From Martelella limonii (GTDB lineage: Bacteria > Pseudomonadota > Alphaproteobacteria > Rhizobiales > Rhizobiaceae): DNA of 64,000 bases. Of this stretch, positions 26,376-34,971 are shown piece by piece. The stretch spans positions 62,001-126,000 of the forward strand of contig NZ_JABUOU010000010.1 in the NCBI RefSeq assembly GCF_013344475.1, given 5' to 3'. Made by a program: the position numbers and the translations under genes. The number at the start of each line of letters is the position of its first letter. The first letter of the stretch is position 1. A model generated the notes under the pieces. It was not told the origin of the DNA and searched no databases. It was given only the letters and a program-made list of their open reading frames with translations.

Positions 26376-27635
26376 GTGACCGCAGCCGGAACAATCGAAA
26401 AGACCGAAGTCGTCATCGTTGGCGCGGGACAGGCGGGCATTGCCATGAGCGAGCATCTGTCGCGGGCTGGCGTGCGCCATGTGGTGCTGGAACGCGACCG
26501 GATCGCCGAGCGCTGGCGCACCGGCCGCTGGGACAGGCTCGTGACCAACGGACCGGCCTGGCATGACCGGTTCCCCGGCCTGGAATTCGAAGATGGCCCG
26601 GAGGCCTTTGTCGGAAAGGACCGGGTGGCCGCCTATTTCGAGTCCTATGTCGAAAAGTTCTCGGTACCGGTCAGGACCGGGGTGGAGGTCAGGGCGGTGA
26701 CGCCGCTTTCCGGGCGGCAGGGCTTCAGCGTCGAAACGTCAGACGGCATGCTGGAGGCCGATTTCGTGGTGGCTGCGACCGGTGCGTTCCAGGTGCCGCT
26801 GATCCCGCAGATCGTGCCGGAGACCCCCGCTCTCCTCCAGATTCATTCGGCGGCCTACCGCAATCCCGAAAGCCTGCCCGATGGCGCGGTGCTGGTGGTC
26901 GGCTCCGGCTCCTCGGGCGCGCAGATTGCAGCCGAACTGCAGGCGGCGGGACGCAGCGTCTATCTTTCGCTCGGCCCCCATGACCGGCCCCCGCGGCGCT
27001 ATCGCGGGCGCGATTTCGTCTGGTGGCTTGGCGTGCTGAACCTCTGGGACCGCGAGGCATCGCCCGATTCCGAACACACCACCATTGCCGTCAGCGGTGT
27101 CGATGGCGGCCGCACGGTCGATTTCCGAAAACTCGCCGAGGGCGGGATGACGCTTCTCGGCCGAACCCAGAGCTACAGCGAAGGGATCCTCACCCTCGCC
27201 GATGATCTGAAGACCAATCTCGACAACGGCGATGCCAATTATCTGGCGCTGCTCGACGCCGCCGACGCCTATATCGCCGAAAACGGACTGGACCTGCCGG
27301 AGGAGCCGGAAGCGCGCCGGATCGCGGCCGATCCAGATTGCGTGAGCGCGCCGCTTCTCACCCTCGATCTCAAGCGCGCGGGCATTTCCACCATCATCTG
27401 GGCGACCGGATACGGCTCTGACTATTCCTGGCTGAAGGCGGATGTGACGGATGAGCGCGGCCGCCCGAAGCATCAGCGGGGCGTGTCGGATGAACCCGGC
27501 ATCTATTTTCTTGGCCTGCCATGGCAGACCCGGCGCGGCTCGTCCTTCATCTGGGGCGTCTGGTACGATGCGGGCTACATCGCCGATCATATCGTCAAGC
27601 AGCGCGGCTACCACGCCTACCGGCCGCCGGCATAG
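26376..27635 (+). CDS. FAD/NAD(P)-dependent oxidoreductase (flavin monooxygenase-like, CzcO type)
   Basis: A flavoprotein of about 419 residues with two Rossmann motifs: VVIVGAGQAGIAMSEHL near the N-terminus for FAD and VLVVGSGSSGAQIAAEL in the middle for NADPH, as in flavin-containing monooxygenases. WRTGRWDRLVTNGPAWHDRFPG and the late IIWATGYGSDYSWL are typical of the class. I prefer the GTG at 26376 because GGAG precedes it; a TTG at 26304 would add 24 residues without a good ribosome site. It is the first gene of a tight operon with rid, DUF1028 and M20 genes. Confidence 0.85.
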   Translation: MTAAGTIEKTEVVIVGAGQAGIAMSEHLSRAGVRHVVLERDRIAERWRTGRWDRLVTNGPAWHDRFPGLEFEDGPEAFVGKDRVAAYFESYVEKFSVPVRTGVEVRAVTPLSGRQGFSVETSDGMLEADFVVAATGAFQVPLIPQIVPETPALLQIHSAAYRNPESLPDGAVLVVGSGSSGAQIAAELQAAGRSVYLSLGPHDRPPRRYRGRDFVWWLGVLNLWDREASPDSEHTTIAVSGVDGGRTVDFRKLAEGGMTLLGRTQSYSEGILTLADDLKTNLDNGDANYLALLDAADAYIAENGLDLPEEPEARRIAADPDCVSAPLLTLDLKRAGISTIIWATGYGSDYSWLKADVTDERGRPKHQRGVSDEPGIYFLGLPWQTRRGSSFIWGVWYDAGYIADHIVKQRGYHAYRPPA

Positions 27636-27647
27636 CAGGAGCAAGAG

Positions 27648-28061
27648 ATGGCGCATACACGCATCCGCAAGTTCAATACCAAGGACACCTATCCCGAACA
27701 GAAGCTCGATAACGACCTTTGTCAGGCCGTGGTCGCACGCGGCGCGACGATCTTTCTGCGCGGCCAGTGCCCGCAGGATCTCGATACCGCAGAAAACATC
27801 GCAAGCCACGATCCGGTGGAGCAGACCCACAAGGTGATGCAGAATATCCGCCAGCTCATCGAGGAGGCCGGCGGCAGCATGGAGCATCTGTGCAAGGTCG
27901 TGGTCTACCTCACCGATGTCCGCCACCGCGAAGCGGTTTACCGCACCATGGGCGAATATATCAAAGGCGTGCATCCCGTTTCCACCGGCGTCGTCGTGAC
28001 CGCGCTTGCGAGGCCCGACTGGCTGGTCGAGATCGACGCCACCGCCGTTATCCCGGATTGA
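27648..28061 (+). CDS. Rid (YjgF/UK114) family protein lacking the RidA catalytic arginine
   Basis: A 137-residue trimer-forming Rid protein. The family fold is clear (TFLRGQCPQDLDTAENIASHDPVEQTHKVMQNIRQLIEEAGGSMEHLCKVVVYLTDVRHREAVYRTMGEYIKG, quoted here as a landmark region from residue ~27 to ~100). In true RidA the segment P-x-R-S holds the Arg that binds the 2-imino acid carboxylate; here it reads PVSTGVVV, so that Arg is absent. It therefore belongs to a non-archetypal Rid group, and a simple enamine deaminase role is doubtful. It starts 12 bases after the flavoprotein gene. Confidence 0.88.
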   Translation: MAHTRIRKFNTKDTYPEQKLDNDLCQAVVARGATIFLRGQCPQDLDTAENIASHDPVEQTHKVMQNIRQLIEEAGGSMEHLCKVVVYLTDVRHREAVYRTMGEYIKGVHPVSTGVVVTALARPDWLVEIDATAVIPD

Positions 28062-28065
28062 AGCC

Positions 28066-28743
28066 ATGACCTTTTCGATTGTCGGCCGCTGCGCCAGGAC
28101 CGGCCAGTTTGGCCTCGCCATATCCTCGTCATCCCCGGCCGTTGCCGCACGCTGCGCCTTTGCGCAAGCTGGTGTCGGGGCGGTGGCGACCCAGAATGTC
28201 ACCAATCCGGCGCTCGGTCCGGCAGCCCTTGCAGCTCTCGAACGTGGCAGCAGCGCCGAAGATGCGGTCAAGACTGCGCTCGGAAGCGATGGCTTCAATG
28301 ATTATCGCCAGCTGATCGTCATCGGGAAAGAGGGCGCGCCCGCGATCCATTCCGGCGGCAAGGCGCTTGGCGTGTGGTCGTCGGCGATCGGCGTGGACTG
28401 CGCCGCCGGCGGCAACCTTATGGCAGATCCCGGTGTACCTGCGGCCATGGTCGAGGCTTTCGAGGCGACGCAGGCAAGCCTCGCAGACCGGCTGATTGCC
28501 GCCATGCGCGCCGGCCTGAAGCGCGGCGGCGAGGCGGGTCCGGTCCATTCCGCGGGCCTTCTGGTCGTCGACAGGCAGGACTGGCCCTATATCGAACTGC
28601 GTGCGGACTGGGTGGCGGATGCCTGCCCGATCGAGGCGATCGCCGCAGCGCTTGAGGTCTATCAGCCGCAGGCCAACGATTACATCACCCGCGCGCTTGA
28701 TCCGACGGCGGCCCCCTCTTACGGCGTGCCGGGTGACGCATGA
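28066..28743 (+). CDS. DUF1028 family protein (Ntn-hydrolase-like)
   Basis: A 225-residue protein of the DUF1028 family, which has an Ntn-hydrolase-like fold. The start MTFSIVGRCARTGQFGLAISSSSPAVAARC places Thr at position 2, the candidate N-terminal nucleophile after Met removal, and GVGAVATQNVTNP follows. Biochemical function is unknown for the family, though an amidohydrolase activity would be expected from the fold. It begins four bases after the rid stop and overlaps the M20 gene by ATGA, so it is translationally tied to both. Confidence 0.88.
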   Translation: MTFSIVGRCARTGQFGLAISSSSPAVAARCAFAQAGVGAVATQNVTNPALGPAALAALERGSSAEDAVKTALGSDGFNDYRQLIVIGKEGAPAIHSGGKALGVWSSAIGVDCAAGGNLMADPGVPAAMVEAFEATQASLADRLIAAMRAGLKRGGEAGPVHSAGLLVVDRQDWPYIELRADWVADACPIEAIAAALEVYQPQANDYITRALDPTAAPSYGVPGDA

Positions 28744-29852
28744 GGTCGCTTGCGCGCACGGTATCGCTGCTGGAAAGGCTGGTCGGTTTTCCAACCGTCT
28801 CTTCGGCATCCAATCTGGAACTGATCGACTGGGCGCGGGACGTTCTGGAAACGGCCGGCTTTCAGGTTCGGGTCCTGCCGTCGGGCTGTGGTCAGAAAGC
28901 GGGTCTGCTGGCCAAATGGGGCGAGGACGAGGGCGGCGTTGTGCTGTCCGCCCACACCGATGTGGTGCCGGTGGAGGGGCAGAGCTGGAGCCGTGATCCG
29001 TTCAGCCTTGCAGCCCATGAGGGCCGTTATCACGGCCGGGGCGCGACCGACATGAAGGGTTTCATCGCCTGCGTATTGGCAATGGCCGAGAGGTTTCACA
29101 CCGCGCCGCCGGTCATGCCGGTGTCGATTGTCCTGAGCTTTGACGAGGAAGTTGGCTGCCTTGGCATTCCGCAGATGATTGATCACGTCATTCCCGTACT
29201 CGGGCGTCCGGACTTTGCCATTGTCGGCGAGCCGACGCTGATGCGGCCGGCGACCGGGCACAAGGGCAAGGCGAGCTTTCGCGCGACAAGCCGTGGCACG
29301 GCCGGCCACAGCGCGCTTGCGCCGCGTTTCGTCAATGCGCTCCATGGCGCGGCCGATGTGATCGTTGCGCTGAGGCAGGAGCAGCAGCGCCTGTTTGTGG
29401 AAGGCGCGCGCAATGATGCCTTCGATCCTCCGGTTTCGACCGTCCATGCAGGGGTCATGCAGGGTGGTACCGCACTCAACATCGTGCCCGATCACGCTGA
29501 GGTCCTGTTTGAAATCCGTCATCTGGCAGAAGAGCAGCCGGACGATATTCTGCAGCGGATCGATGTGCCCGAAACAGTAACGATCGCAAAGACCGGTTCC
29601 TATCCAAGCCTCGACACTGACCCGTCCGACCCGGCGCTTGGGCTGGTCTTCGCGGCGCTGGAGGACCGCAGCCCCTTGAGCGTCGCCTTCGGTACGGAAG
29701 CGGGCTATTTCGCGGGCCTTGGCATCCCGACGCTGGTCTGCGGACCGGGAACGATGGATGACGGCCATCAGCCGGACGAATCGATTGCCGCCGGTGAACT
29801 GGTCCGATGTCTGGCGTTTCTGGACAGGCTCTTTGCAGGCCGGGCGGCCTAG
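28740..29852 (+). CDS. M20 family deacylase (acetylornithine deacetylase-like)
   Basis: A 370-residue zinc amidohydrolase of the ArgE/DapE/CPG2 class. The metal ligands are visible in LSAHTDVVPV, GRGATDMKGF and FDEEVGCLG. A dimerisation insert runs through the middle (residues ~170-280), and a late His is in DDGHQPDES. Family members remove N-acyl groups from amino acids. Next to rid, DUF1028 and a flavin monooxygenase rather than arg genes, it more likely serves catabolism of an N-acyl compound than arginine synthesis. Its stop shares a CTAG with the convergent sirtuin stop. Confidence 0.88.
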   Translation: MRSLARTVSLLERLVGFPTVSSASNLELIDWARDVLETAGFQVRVLPSGCGQKAGLLAKWGEDEGGVVLSAHTDVVPVEGQSWSRDPFSLAAHEGRYHGRGATDMKGFIACVLAMAERFHTAPPVMPVSIVLSFDEEVGCLGIPQMIDHVIPVLGRPDFAIVGEPTLMRPATGHKGKASFRATSRGTAGHSALAPRFVNALHGAADVIVALRQEQQRLFVEGARNDAFDPPVSTVHAGVMQGGTALNIVPDHAEVLFEIRHLAEEQPDDILQRIDVPETVTIAKTGSYPSLDTDPSDPALGLVFAALEDRSPLSVAFGTEAGYFAGLGIPTLVCGPGTMDDGHQPDESIAAGELVRCLAFLDRLFAGRAA

Positions 29853-30556
29853 GCCTTGCCGAGCAGCATGTTCACGAAGGCGGGCACGGCGGTCGAGGCC
29901 GAGCCGGTGATATGGTCTTCGAAGAGATCGTTGCCGGTCGCTTCGAGATTGATCTCGACGGTCCTGGCGCCGGCCGAGGCTGCAGCCATCACGAAGCCGG
30001 CTGCCGGATAGACCGTGCCGGAGGTGCCGATCGCGACAAACAGGGCTGCATTGCCGAGCGCCTCCTCGATCGCATCCATGTCATAGGGCATTTCCCCGAA
30101 CCAGACGATGTCCGGCCGGAGCGCCGGGCGGCTGCAACTGGTGCAGAAACAGTCGCGATCCAGATCGCCCTCCCAGTGCTGGTGGCTGCCGCATTCATGG
30201 CAGAGCGCCGAATTCAGCCGCCCATGCATGTGCAGCACGCGCTTGGAGCCCGCCTTTTCATGCAGGTCGTCGACATTCTGGGTGATCAGCAGAAAATCGC
30301 CCTCCCAGGCGTTTTCAAGCGCTGCGAGCGCGTTATGCGCGGCATTGGGACGGGCCTTTGCCGCTTCCGCGCGGCGCATGTTGTAGAAGTCGAAAACCAG
30401 ATCGGGGTTCTTGTGAAATCCCTGCGGGGTCGCGACATCCTCGATGCTGTGCCCCTCCCAGAGGCCGCCCTGATCGCGAAAGGTGGCAAGGCCCGATTCG
30501 GCCGAGATGCCGGCGCCGGTGAGGATCACGATCGGTGAGGAGCGATCAGTCTTCAT
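29849..30556 (-). CDS. cobB: NAD-dependent protein deacylase (sirtuin, SIRT5-like class III)
   Basis: A 235-residue Sir2 enzyme that removes acyl groups from lysines using NAD+. GAGISAESGLATFRDQGGLW binds NAD, TQNVDDLH and the catalytic His in LHMHG (H111) follow, and a four-Cys zinc site lies in CHECG and CTSC. A Tyr and an Arg in DFYNMRR (Y58, R61) are the pair that in CobB and SIRT5 bind succinyl or malonyl groups, so desuccinylase activity is likely. The start could also be a GTG two codons upstream (30562). Confidence 0.92.
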   Translation of the reverse strand: MKTDRSSPIVILTGAGISAESGLATFRDQGGLWEGHSIEDVATPQGFHKNPDLVFDFYNMRRAEAAKARPNAAHNALAALENAWEGDFLLITQNVDDLHEKAGSKRVLHMHGRLNSALCHECGSHQHWEGDLDRDCFCTSCSRPALRPDIVWFGEMPYDMDAIEEALGNAALFVAIGTSGTVYPAAGFVMAAASAGARTVEINLEATGNDLFEDHITGSASTAVPAFVNMLLGKA

Positions 30557-30651
30557 GAGCACCGCGCCTGTTGCTGTCTTTCCGTTCGCTTCCGAACGAC
30601 ATTTGTCCCGCTGCAGATTGCGGCCCGGCAGGGAGCGGGCCGCCCATTCTG

Positions 30652-31257
30652 CTAGCGCAACGAGGCGACGGGCAGATCGGTTCCGGTCTCGATCTTGACC
30701 CAGCGGCCGCTGTCGAACGAGGCCTGGCGCTTCAGGAAGGTGTAGGGGGTGTCCGACCAGGCGAGGACGTCGTCGCTCAGATTGTCGAGGATGAAATCGC
30801 CGTCATTGGTGCGCAGCGTCAGCACCGCATGGCCCTCGCCATTGGGCTTGCGCACCACGGTGATCAGCAGGTCGGATGCCGAAATGCCTGCCTTCTCGAG
30901 GCGGCGGCGCTTTTCGAGCACGAAATCCTCGCAATCGCCCGCGCCGTCTTCGGGATAGGCCCAGACTTCCTCGCGGCCGTAGAGCTCTTCATCGGTGACG
31001 GGCTGGATCTCTGCGTTCACCGCATTGTTGATGGCGATGACGGTGTTCCATCCGAAAGATGTCAGCCGCGCGGCAATGGTGTTGCCTGTATGCGGCTGGC
31101 AGTCGCGACGATGCTGTTCGCAGAATTCGAAGTGGCCGATCGGCTGCGAGGTGATGCCGCCCACCGGCATGGCGGAGGCTGCAAGGGCAGGGGCCGCAAA
31201 GAGGGCGCCCGCAATGGCACAGAAAGCCGAAAAAATCAGTCGATCCAAACGAGGCAC
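30652..31257 (-). CDS. Bacterial transglutaminase-like cysteine proteinase (BTLCP, DUF920)
   Basis: A 201-residue exported protein with a signal peptide ending near FAAPALAASA. The papain-like triad is recognisable: Cys in AGDCEDFV, His in GHAVLTL and Asp in FILDNLS. BTLCP proteins are common in Rhizobiales and in some bacteria pair with LapD-type receptors to cleave adhesins, but no such partner is visible here. It is transcribed alone. Confidence 0.87.
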   Translation of the reverse strand: MPRLDRLIFSAFCAIAGALFAAPALAASAMPVGGITSQPIGHFEFCEQHRRDCQPHTGNTIAARLTSFGWNTVIAINNAVNAEIQPVTDEELYGREEVWAYPEDGAGDCEDFVLEKRRRLEKAGISASDLLITVVRKPNGEGHAVLTLRTNDGDFILDNLSDDVLAWSDTPYTFLKRQASFDSGRWVKIETGTDLPVASLR

Positions 31258-31360
31258 GCTATACCCATCCGCCAGTGAATTCTTAACAAAGAGTTAAGGA
31301 GAATTGGCGGCTTGAGTCAATCAGCGCGGCATTGCGGGCGCCCTAGATCTTAAGAAATGG

Positions 31361-32185
31361 TTAACGTCGCTCGGCTGCCCCCTCGACCAGGCTCGAGACC
31401 GCCGAGAGCATGCGGGCGATGTCTTCGGGCCTGGACAGGCGATGGTCGCCGTCCTGCACCAGCGTCAGGACGACATCGTCGGCCGGCAGGTGCGACATCA
31501 GCTTCAGCGCATGCTTGTAAGGCACGTCCGGGTCCTGCTTGCCCTGGATGATATGGACCGGGCAGCCGGTTTCGATGATACCGTCGAGAACGCGGTTGCG
31601 CCGGCCGTCGTCGAGAAGGGCGGCGGTGTAGATCGTCGGTTCCGGTCCGTAGATCGAGTGTTCCTCGAAATAGCCGTCATCGGCGAGCGCCTTGCACTGG
31701 GCATCCGTCAGGCCGGGCTCGATCAGGTCGCTTGTAAAGTCGGGCGCGGGCGCGAGAAGCAGCAGCCCCTCAACCACGGGCGCGCCCTCCTTACGCTTCA
31801 GCTCCTGCACCGCGCGAAGCGCAAGCCAACCGCCCATGGACGAGCCGATGATGATGATGCGGCGGGGGGCGGCATGGGCAATTACCTGCAGCGCATCAGC
31901 AAGCCAGCGCGAGATCGTGCCATCCCTGAAGGCACCGTCGCTTTCGCCATGACCCGTATAGTCGAAGCGCAGCATGGTGAGCCCGTTGTCGCGGGAAAAT
32001 TCATCGAGCGCCTCCGCCTTGGTGCCGAGCATGTCGGAGCCGTAGCCTGAAAACCAGACCAGCGTCGGCGCCTCTTCGGCGCCTTTCCTGATGCGCATGG
32101 CGATCTTGAGATTGCCCTCGCCATGGTCGATTTCGGTATAGGTCAGTTCGCCTTGTTCGTGCATCATAGCCTCCGCATCTGTCAT
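31361..32185 (-). CDS. Alpha/beta hydrolase
   Basis: A 274-residue soluble hydrolase of the BD-FAE/serine aminopeptidase-like group. The nucleophile elbow is GSSMGG, with an oxyanion-hole region WFSGYGSD, an acid in IIQGKQDPDVPY and the catalytic His in QDGDHRLS. The FDYTGHGESDG segment is typical of lysophospholipase- or esterase-like members. Substrate unknown. The start at 32185 and a second ATG near 32170 are both possible. Confidence 0.85.
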   Translation of the reverse strand: MTDAEAMMHEQGELTYTEIDHGEGNLKIAMRIRKGAEEAPTLVWFSGYGSDMLGTKAEALDEFSRDNGLTMLRFDYTGHGESDGAFRDGTISRWLADALQVIAHAAPRRIIIIGSSMGGWLALRAVQELKRKEGAPVVEGLLLLAPAPDFTSDLIEPGLTDAQCKALADDGYFEEHSIYGPEPTIYTAALLDDGRRNRVLDGIIETGCPVHIIQGKQDPDVPYKHALKLMSHLPADDVVLTLVQDGDHRLSRPEDIARMLSAVSSLVEGAAERR

Positions 32186-32350
32186 AAAAGCCCCGCAATC
32201 GCTCAGCTTTGGCGATCAACAGGTGATTTTCTTTTTCGGCTGTGTTATTGACACATCGGCTGTAACAACCATTTGTGTCCAATACGTGCAAGTTTTTGTG
32301 CAGTTGGCACGCACGCCGCTGAATTTCAACGATTTGAGGAGACAACGACC

Positions 32351-32887
32351 ATTCGCAGACCCCATAGAGCCGCTCCCCCGACCAAAGAAGGTCCCCGCGC
32401 CAACCGTGATATCCGCATCCGCGAGATCCAGTTGATCGACGAGGACGGGGAGAACAAGGGCGTCGTACTGACAGAAGATGCGTTGAGAATGGCTGAAGAA
32501 GCCGGGCTTGATCTTGTGGAGATCGCCCCCAACTCGACGCCGCCCGTATGCAAGATTCTCGATCTGGGCAAGCTGAAATATGCCAACCAGAAGCGCGCCG
32601 CCGAGGCCCGCAAGAAGCAGAAGATCGTCGAAGTCAAAGAAATCAAGATGCGTCCCAACATCGACACCCACGACTATCAGGTGAAGATGAAGGCGATGAA
32701 CAAGTTCTTTGAAGAAGGCGACAAGGTGAAGGTGACCCTTCGCTTCAGGGGCCGCGAAATGGCCCACCAGGAACTCGGCATGAAGCTTCTGTCCCAGGTC
32801 AAGGAAGACACCGCCGAAATCGCCAAGGTGGAAGCCGAGCCGAAGCTCGAAGGCCGCCAGATGCTGATGGTTCTGGCGCCGAAATAA
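32351..32887 (+). CDS. infC: Translation initiation factor IF-3 (ATT start codon)
   Basis: A 178-residue initiation factor that binds the 30S subunit and checks start-codon and initiator-tRNA pairing. The N-terminal domain contains [22 protein letters not shown]. The linker is [16 protein letters not shown] and the C-terminal domain ends with [16 protein letters not shown]. There is no ATG, GTG or TTG near the homologous start. A rare ATT at 32351, nine bases after GAGGAG, gives the expected N-terminus [13 protein letters not shown] starts are known in infC and allow IF-3 to repress itself. It is first in the infC-rpmI-rplT cluster. Confidence 0.95.
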   Translation: MRRPHRAAPPTKEGPRANRDIRIREIQLIDEDGENKGVVLTEDALRMAEEAGLDLVEIAPNSTPPVCKILDLGKLKYANQKRAAEARKKQKIVEVKEIKMRPNIDTHDYQVKMKAMNKFFEEGDKVKVTLRFRGREMAHQELGMKLLSQVKEDTAEIAKVEAEPKLEGRQMLMVLAPK

Positions 32888-32917
32888 TCGCTTTCGCCGC
32901 GTTCTGAGAGATGACGG

Positions 32918-32945
32918 GCCGCCCGGGTTATCAACCCGTGGCGGC
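32918..32945 (+). promoter_or_regulatory. Strong hairpin in the infC-rpmI spacer
   Basis: GCCGCC-CGGGTT (32918-32929) pairs with AACCCG-T-GGCGGC (32933-32945), 12 base pairs with a 3-nt loop and one bulge. No T-run follows. It may be a processing site or part of an L20-type control region upstream of rpmI-rplT. A second hairpin, CCGGG and CCCGG, is at 33054-33071. Confidence 0.5.
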
Positions 32946-33097
32946 ACTTCGCTTTTATCGCGCGGGGGAGGTTGCACAACAAGGTCAAAGCGCGTATACA
33001 CGCGCCGTTCGAGCGGGCCGGCAGGGCATGCCGTGTCCGCTCCAAATGCGATGCCGGGGTTCGTCTCCCGGTGCAATCAATAAAACGGAGTAGCAAA

Positions 33098-33298
33098 ATG
33101 CCCAAGATGAAGACGAAGTCGTCGGTCAAGAAGCGGTTCAAGGTTACCGCGACCGGCAAGGTGAAGTCGGCAGCCGCCGGCAAGCGCCATGGAATGATCA
33201 AGCGTTCCAACAAGTTTATCCGTGATGCGCGCGGCACGATGGTTCTGGCGGATGCAGACGCCAAGATCGTCAAGCAGTTCATGCCCTACAGCAAGTAA
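33098..33298 (+). CDS. rpmI: 50S ribosomal protein L35
   Basis: A 66-residue, highly basic large-subunit protein. The sequence [13 protein letters not shown] at the start and the [17 protein letters not shown] segment are diagnostic. The ATG at 33098 is preceded by ACGGAGTAGC. The gene sits between infC and rplT, the conserved order in bacteria, and a 210-base spacer with hairpins separates it from infC. Confidence 0.96.
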   Translation: MPKMKTKSSVKKRFKVTATGKVKSAAAGKRHGMIKRSNKFIRDARGTMVLADADAKIVKQFMPYSK

Positions 33299-33343
33299 CG
33301 CCCGCTAACACCGCTCAAGAGATAGATTTAAGGAGATCATGAT

Positions 33344-33748
33344 ATGGCTCGCGTAAAACGTGGCGTTACCGCCCACGCCAAGCACAAGAAGGTCATCAAG
33401 CAAGCCAAGGGCTTCTATGGCCGTCGCAAGAACACCATCCGCACCGCCAAGGCTGCTGTCGACAAGTCGAAGCAGTACGCCTACCGCGACCGCAAGGTCA
33501 ACAAGCGCAACTTCCGCGCTCTGTGGGTCCAGCGTATCAACGCTGCTGTGCGTGAACATGGCCTGACCTATGGCCGCTTCATCGACGGTCTGAACAAGGC
33601 CGGCATCGAAGTTGACCGCAAGGTTCTGTCGGACATGGCAATCCATGAGCCCGCAGCATTCGAAGCGCTGGTTGGCGCTGCGAAGAAGGGTCTGGAGTAC
33701 CTGAAGACCGAAGGTACCGCCAATGAGTTTGAAAGCGCTGTAGCTTAA
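33344..33748 (+). CDS. rplT: 50S ribosomal protein L20
   Basis: A 134-residue assembly protein of the large subunit that in many bacteria also represses its own operon by binding the mRNA leader. [30 protein letters not shown] and [15 protein letters not shown] are signature segments. AAGGAGATC precedes the ATG. A strong terminator follows at 33788. Confidence 0.97.
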   Translation: MARVKRGVTAHAKHKKVIKQAKGFYGRRKNTIRTAKAAVDKSKQYAYRDRKVNKRNFRALWVQRINAAVREHGLTYGRFIDGLNKAGIEVDRKVLSDMAIHEPAAFEALVGAAKKGLEYLKTEGTANEFESAVA

Positions 33749-33787
33749 GCCAGCGCTTCCCAAGCCTCTATGCATATCAATTTGGGA

Positions 33788-33819
33788 AACCCGCGCTGGC
33801 AGGACCAGTGCGGGTTTTT
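33788..33819 (+). terminator. Rho-independent terminator between rplT and pheS
   Basis: AACCCGCGCTGG pairs over 12 positions (one G-T) with CCAGTGCGGGTT around a 5-nt loop and is followed by TTTTT. It lies 70 bases before pheS, so pheS needs a promoter of its own or readthrough. Confidence 0.85.
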
Positions 33820-33888
33820 CGCATTCAGACGATCATTTTCCTGGACCGCCCGCTGAAGGGGTCCAGGCGGCAGCAGGAAGACGAGAAC

Positions 33889-34971
33889 ATGTCCGATCTT
33901 GAGGATCTGAAGACGAAGCTGATGGGCGAGATCGCCGATGCCGCCGATGAGGCAGAGATCGAGGCGGTCCGCGTCAATGCCATCGGCAAGAAGGGCTCCG
34001 TGTCCGAGCTTTTGAAAACGCTCGGAAAGATGGACCCGGAAGAGCGCAAGACCCGCGGCGCGGCCATCAACGCGCTGCGCGACGCGGTCGGCACGGCGAT
34101 TGCCGAACGCAAGGCAGAGTTGAAGGATGTGGCGATTGCGGCCCGGCTCGCCGCCGAAACGGTGGATGTGACGCTTCCGGTCCGCCCGTCGCCGTCGCTG
34201 TCAGGCCGGGTCCATCCCGTCAGCCAGGTCATCGACGAAATCACCGCGATCTTCGGCGATATGGGGTTCTCGATTGCAGAGGGTCCCGAGATCGAGACCG
34301 ATTACTACAATTTCACCGCGCTGAACTTTCCGGAAGGCCATCCCGCCCGCGAGATGCATGACACCTTCTTCTTCGATCCGGATGAGAAGGGCGAGCGCAA
34401 GGTGCTCAGAACCCACACCTCGCCGGTGCAGATCCGCACCATGATGAGCCAGGAGCCGCCGATCCGCATCGTCGCGCCCGGCAAGACCTACCGGCAGGAT
34501 TCGGACGCCACGCACTCGCCGATGTTCCACCAGCTCGAGGGGCTTGTCATCGACAAGACCACCCATGTTGGCCATCTGCGCTGGACGCTCGAGGAATTCT
34601 GCAAGGCCTTCTTCGAGGTCGACAGCGTGACGATGCGCTTCCGCCCGTCCTTCTTCCCGTTCACCGAGCCGTCCTTCGAGGTCGACATCCAGTGCGACCG
34701 CTCCGGCGACCAGGTGAAGTTCGGTACCGGCACGGACTGGATGGAAATTCTCGGCTGCGGCATGGTGCATCCGAACGTGCTGCGCCATTGCGGGCTTGAT
34801 CCGGATGTCTATCAGGGCTTTGCCTGGGGCATGGGGCTCGACCGCATCGCCATGCTGAAATACGGCATGCCGGACCTGCGCGACTTCTTCGCCGCCGACG
34901 AGCGCTGGACGTCGCATTACGGCTTCCGTCCGCTCGACATTCCGACGCTGTTTGCCGGCCTGTCGTCATGA
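33889..34971 (+). CDS. pheS: Phenylalanine--tRNA ligase alpha subunit
   Basis: A 360-residue catalytic subunit of the (alpha-beta)2 enzyme. An N-terminal coiled coil (residues ~1-90) binds tRNA. The class II core has motif 1 around [17 protein letters not shown], motif 2 in [12 protein letters not shown] and motif 3 [13 protein letters not shown]. The ATG at 33889 gives the expected short N-terminus; an upstream in-frame ATG at 33808 lies within the terminator region and is not used. Three small genes and a repeat separate it from pheT. Confidence 0.96.
   Translation: MSDLEDLKTKLMGEIADAADEAEIEAVRVNAIGKKGSVSELLKTLGKMDPEERKTRGAAINALRDAVGTAIAERKAELKDVAIAARLAAETVDVTLPVRPSPSLSGRVHPVSQVIDEITAIFGDMGFSIAEGPEIETDYYNFTALNFPEGHPAREMHDTFFFDPDEKGERKVLRTHTSPVQIRTMMSQEPPIRIVAPGKTYRQDSDATHSPMFHQLEGLVIDKTTHVGHLRWTLEEFCKAFFEVDSVTMRFRPSFFPFTEPSFEVDIQCDRSGDQVKFGTGTDWMEILGCGMVHPNVLRHCGLDPDVYQGFAWGMGLDRIAMLKYGMPDLRDFFAADERWTSHYGFRPLDIPTLFAGLSS

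Noticed and set aside
33054-33071. tRNA T-arm-like sequence (GGTTCG in a CCGGG/CCCGG stem)
   Set aside because: No acceptor, D or anticodon arm surrounds it, and the conserved A58 position is T.
33770-33856. Possible Phe-rich leader peptide before pheS (28 codons, four Phe)
   Set aside because: Two of the Phe codons are the T-run of the terminator itself, and the others lie downstream of it. Ribosome stalling there could not influence formation of the hairpin, and no ribosome site precedes the ATG.
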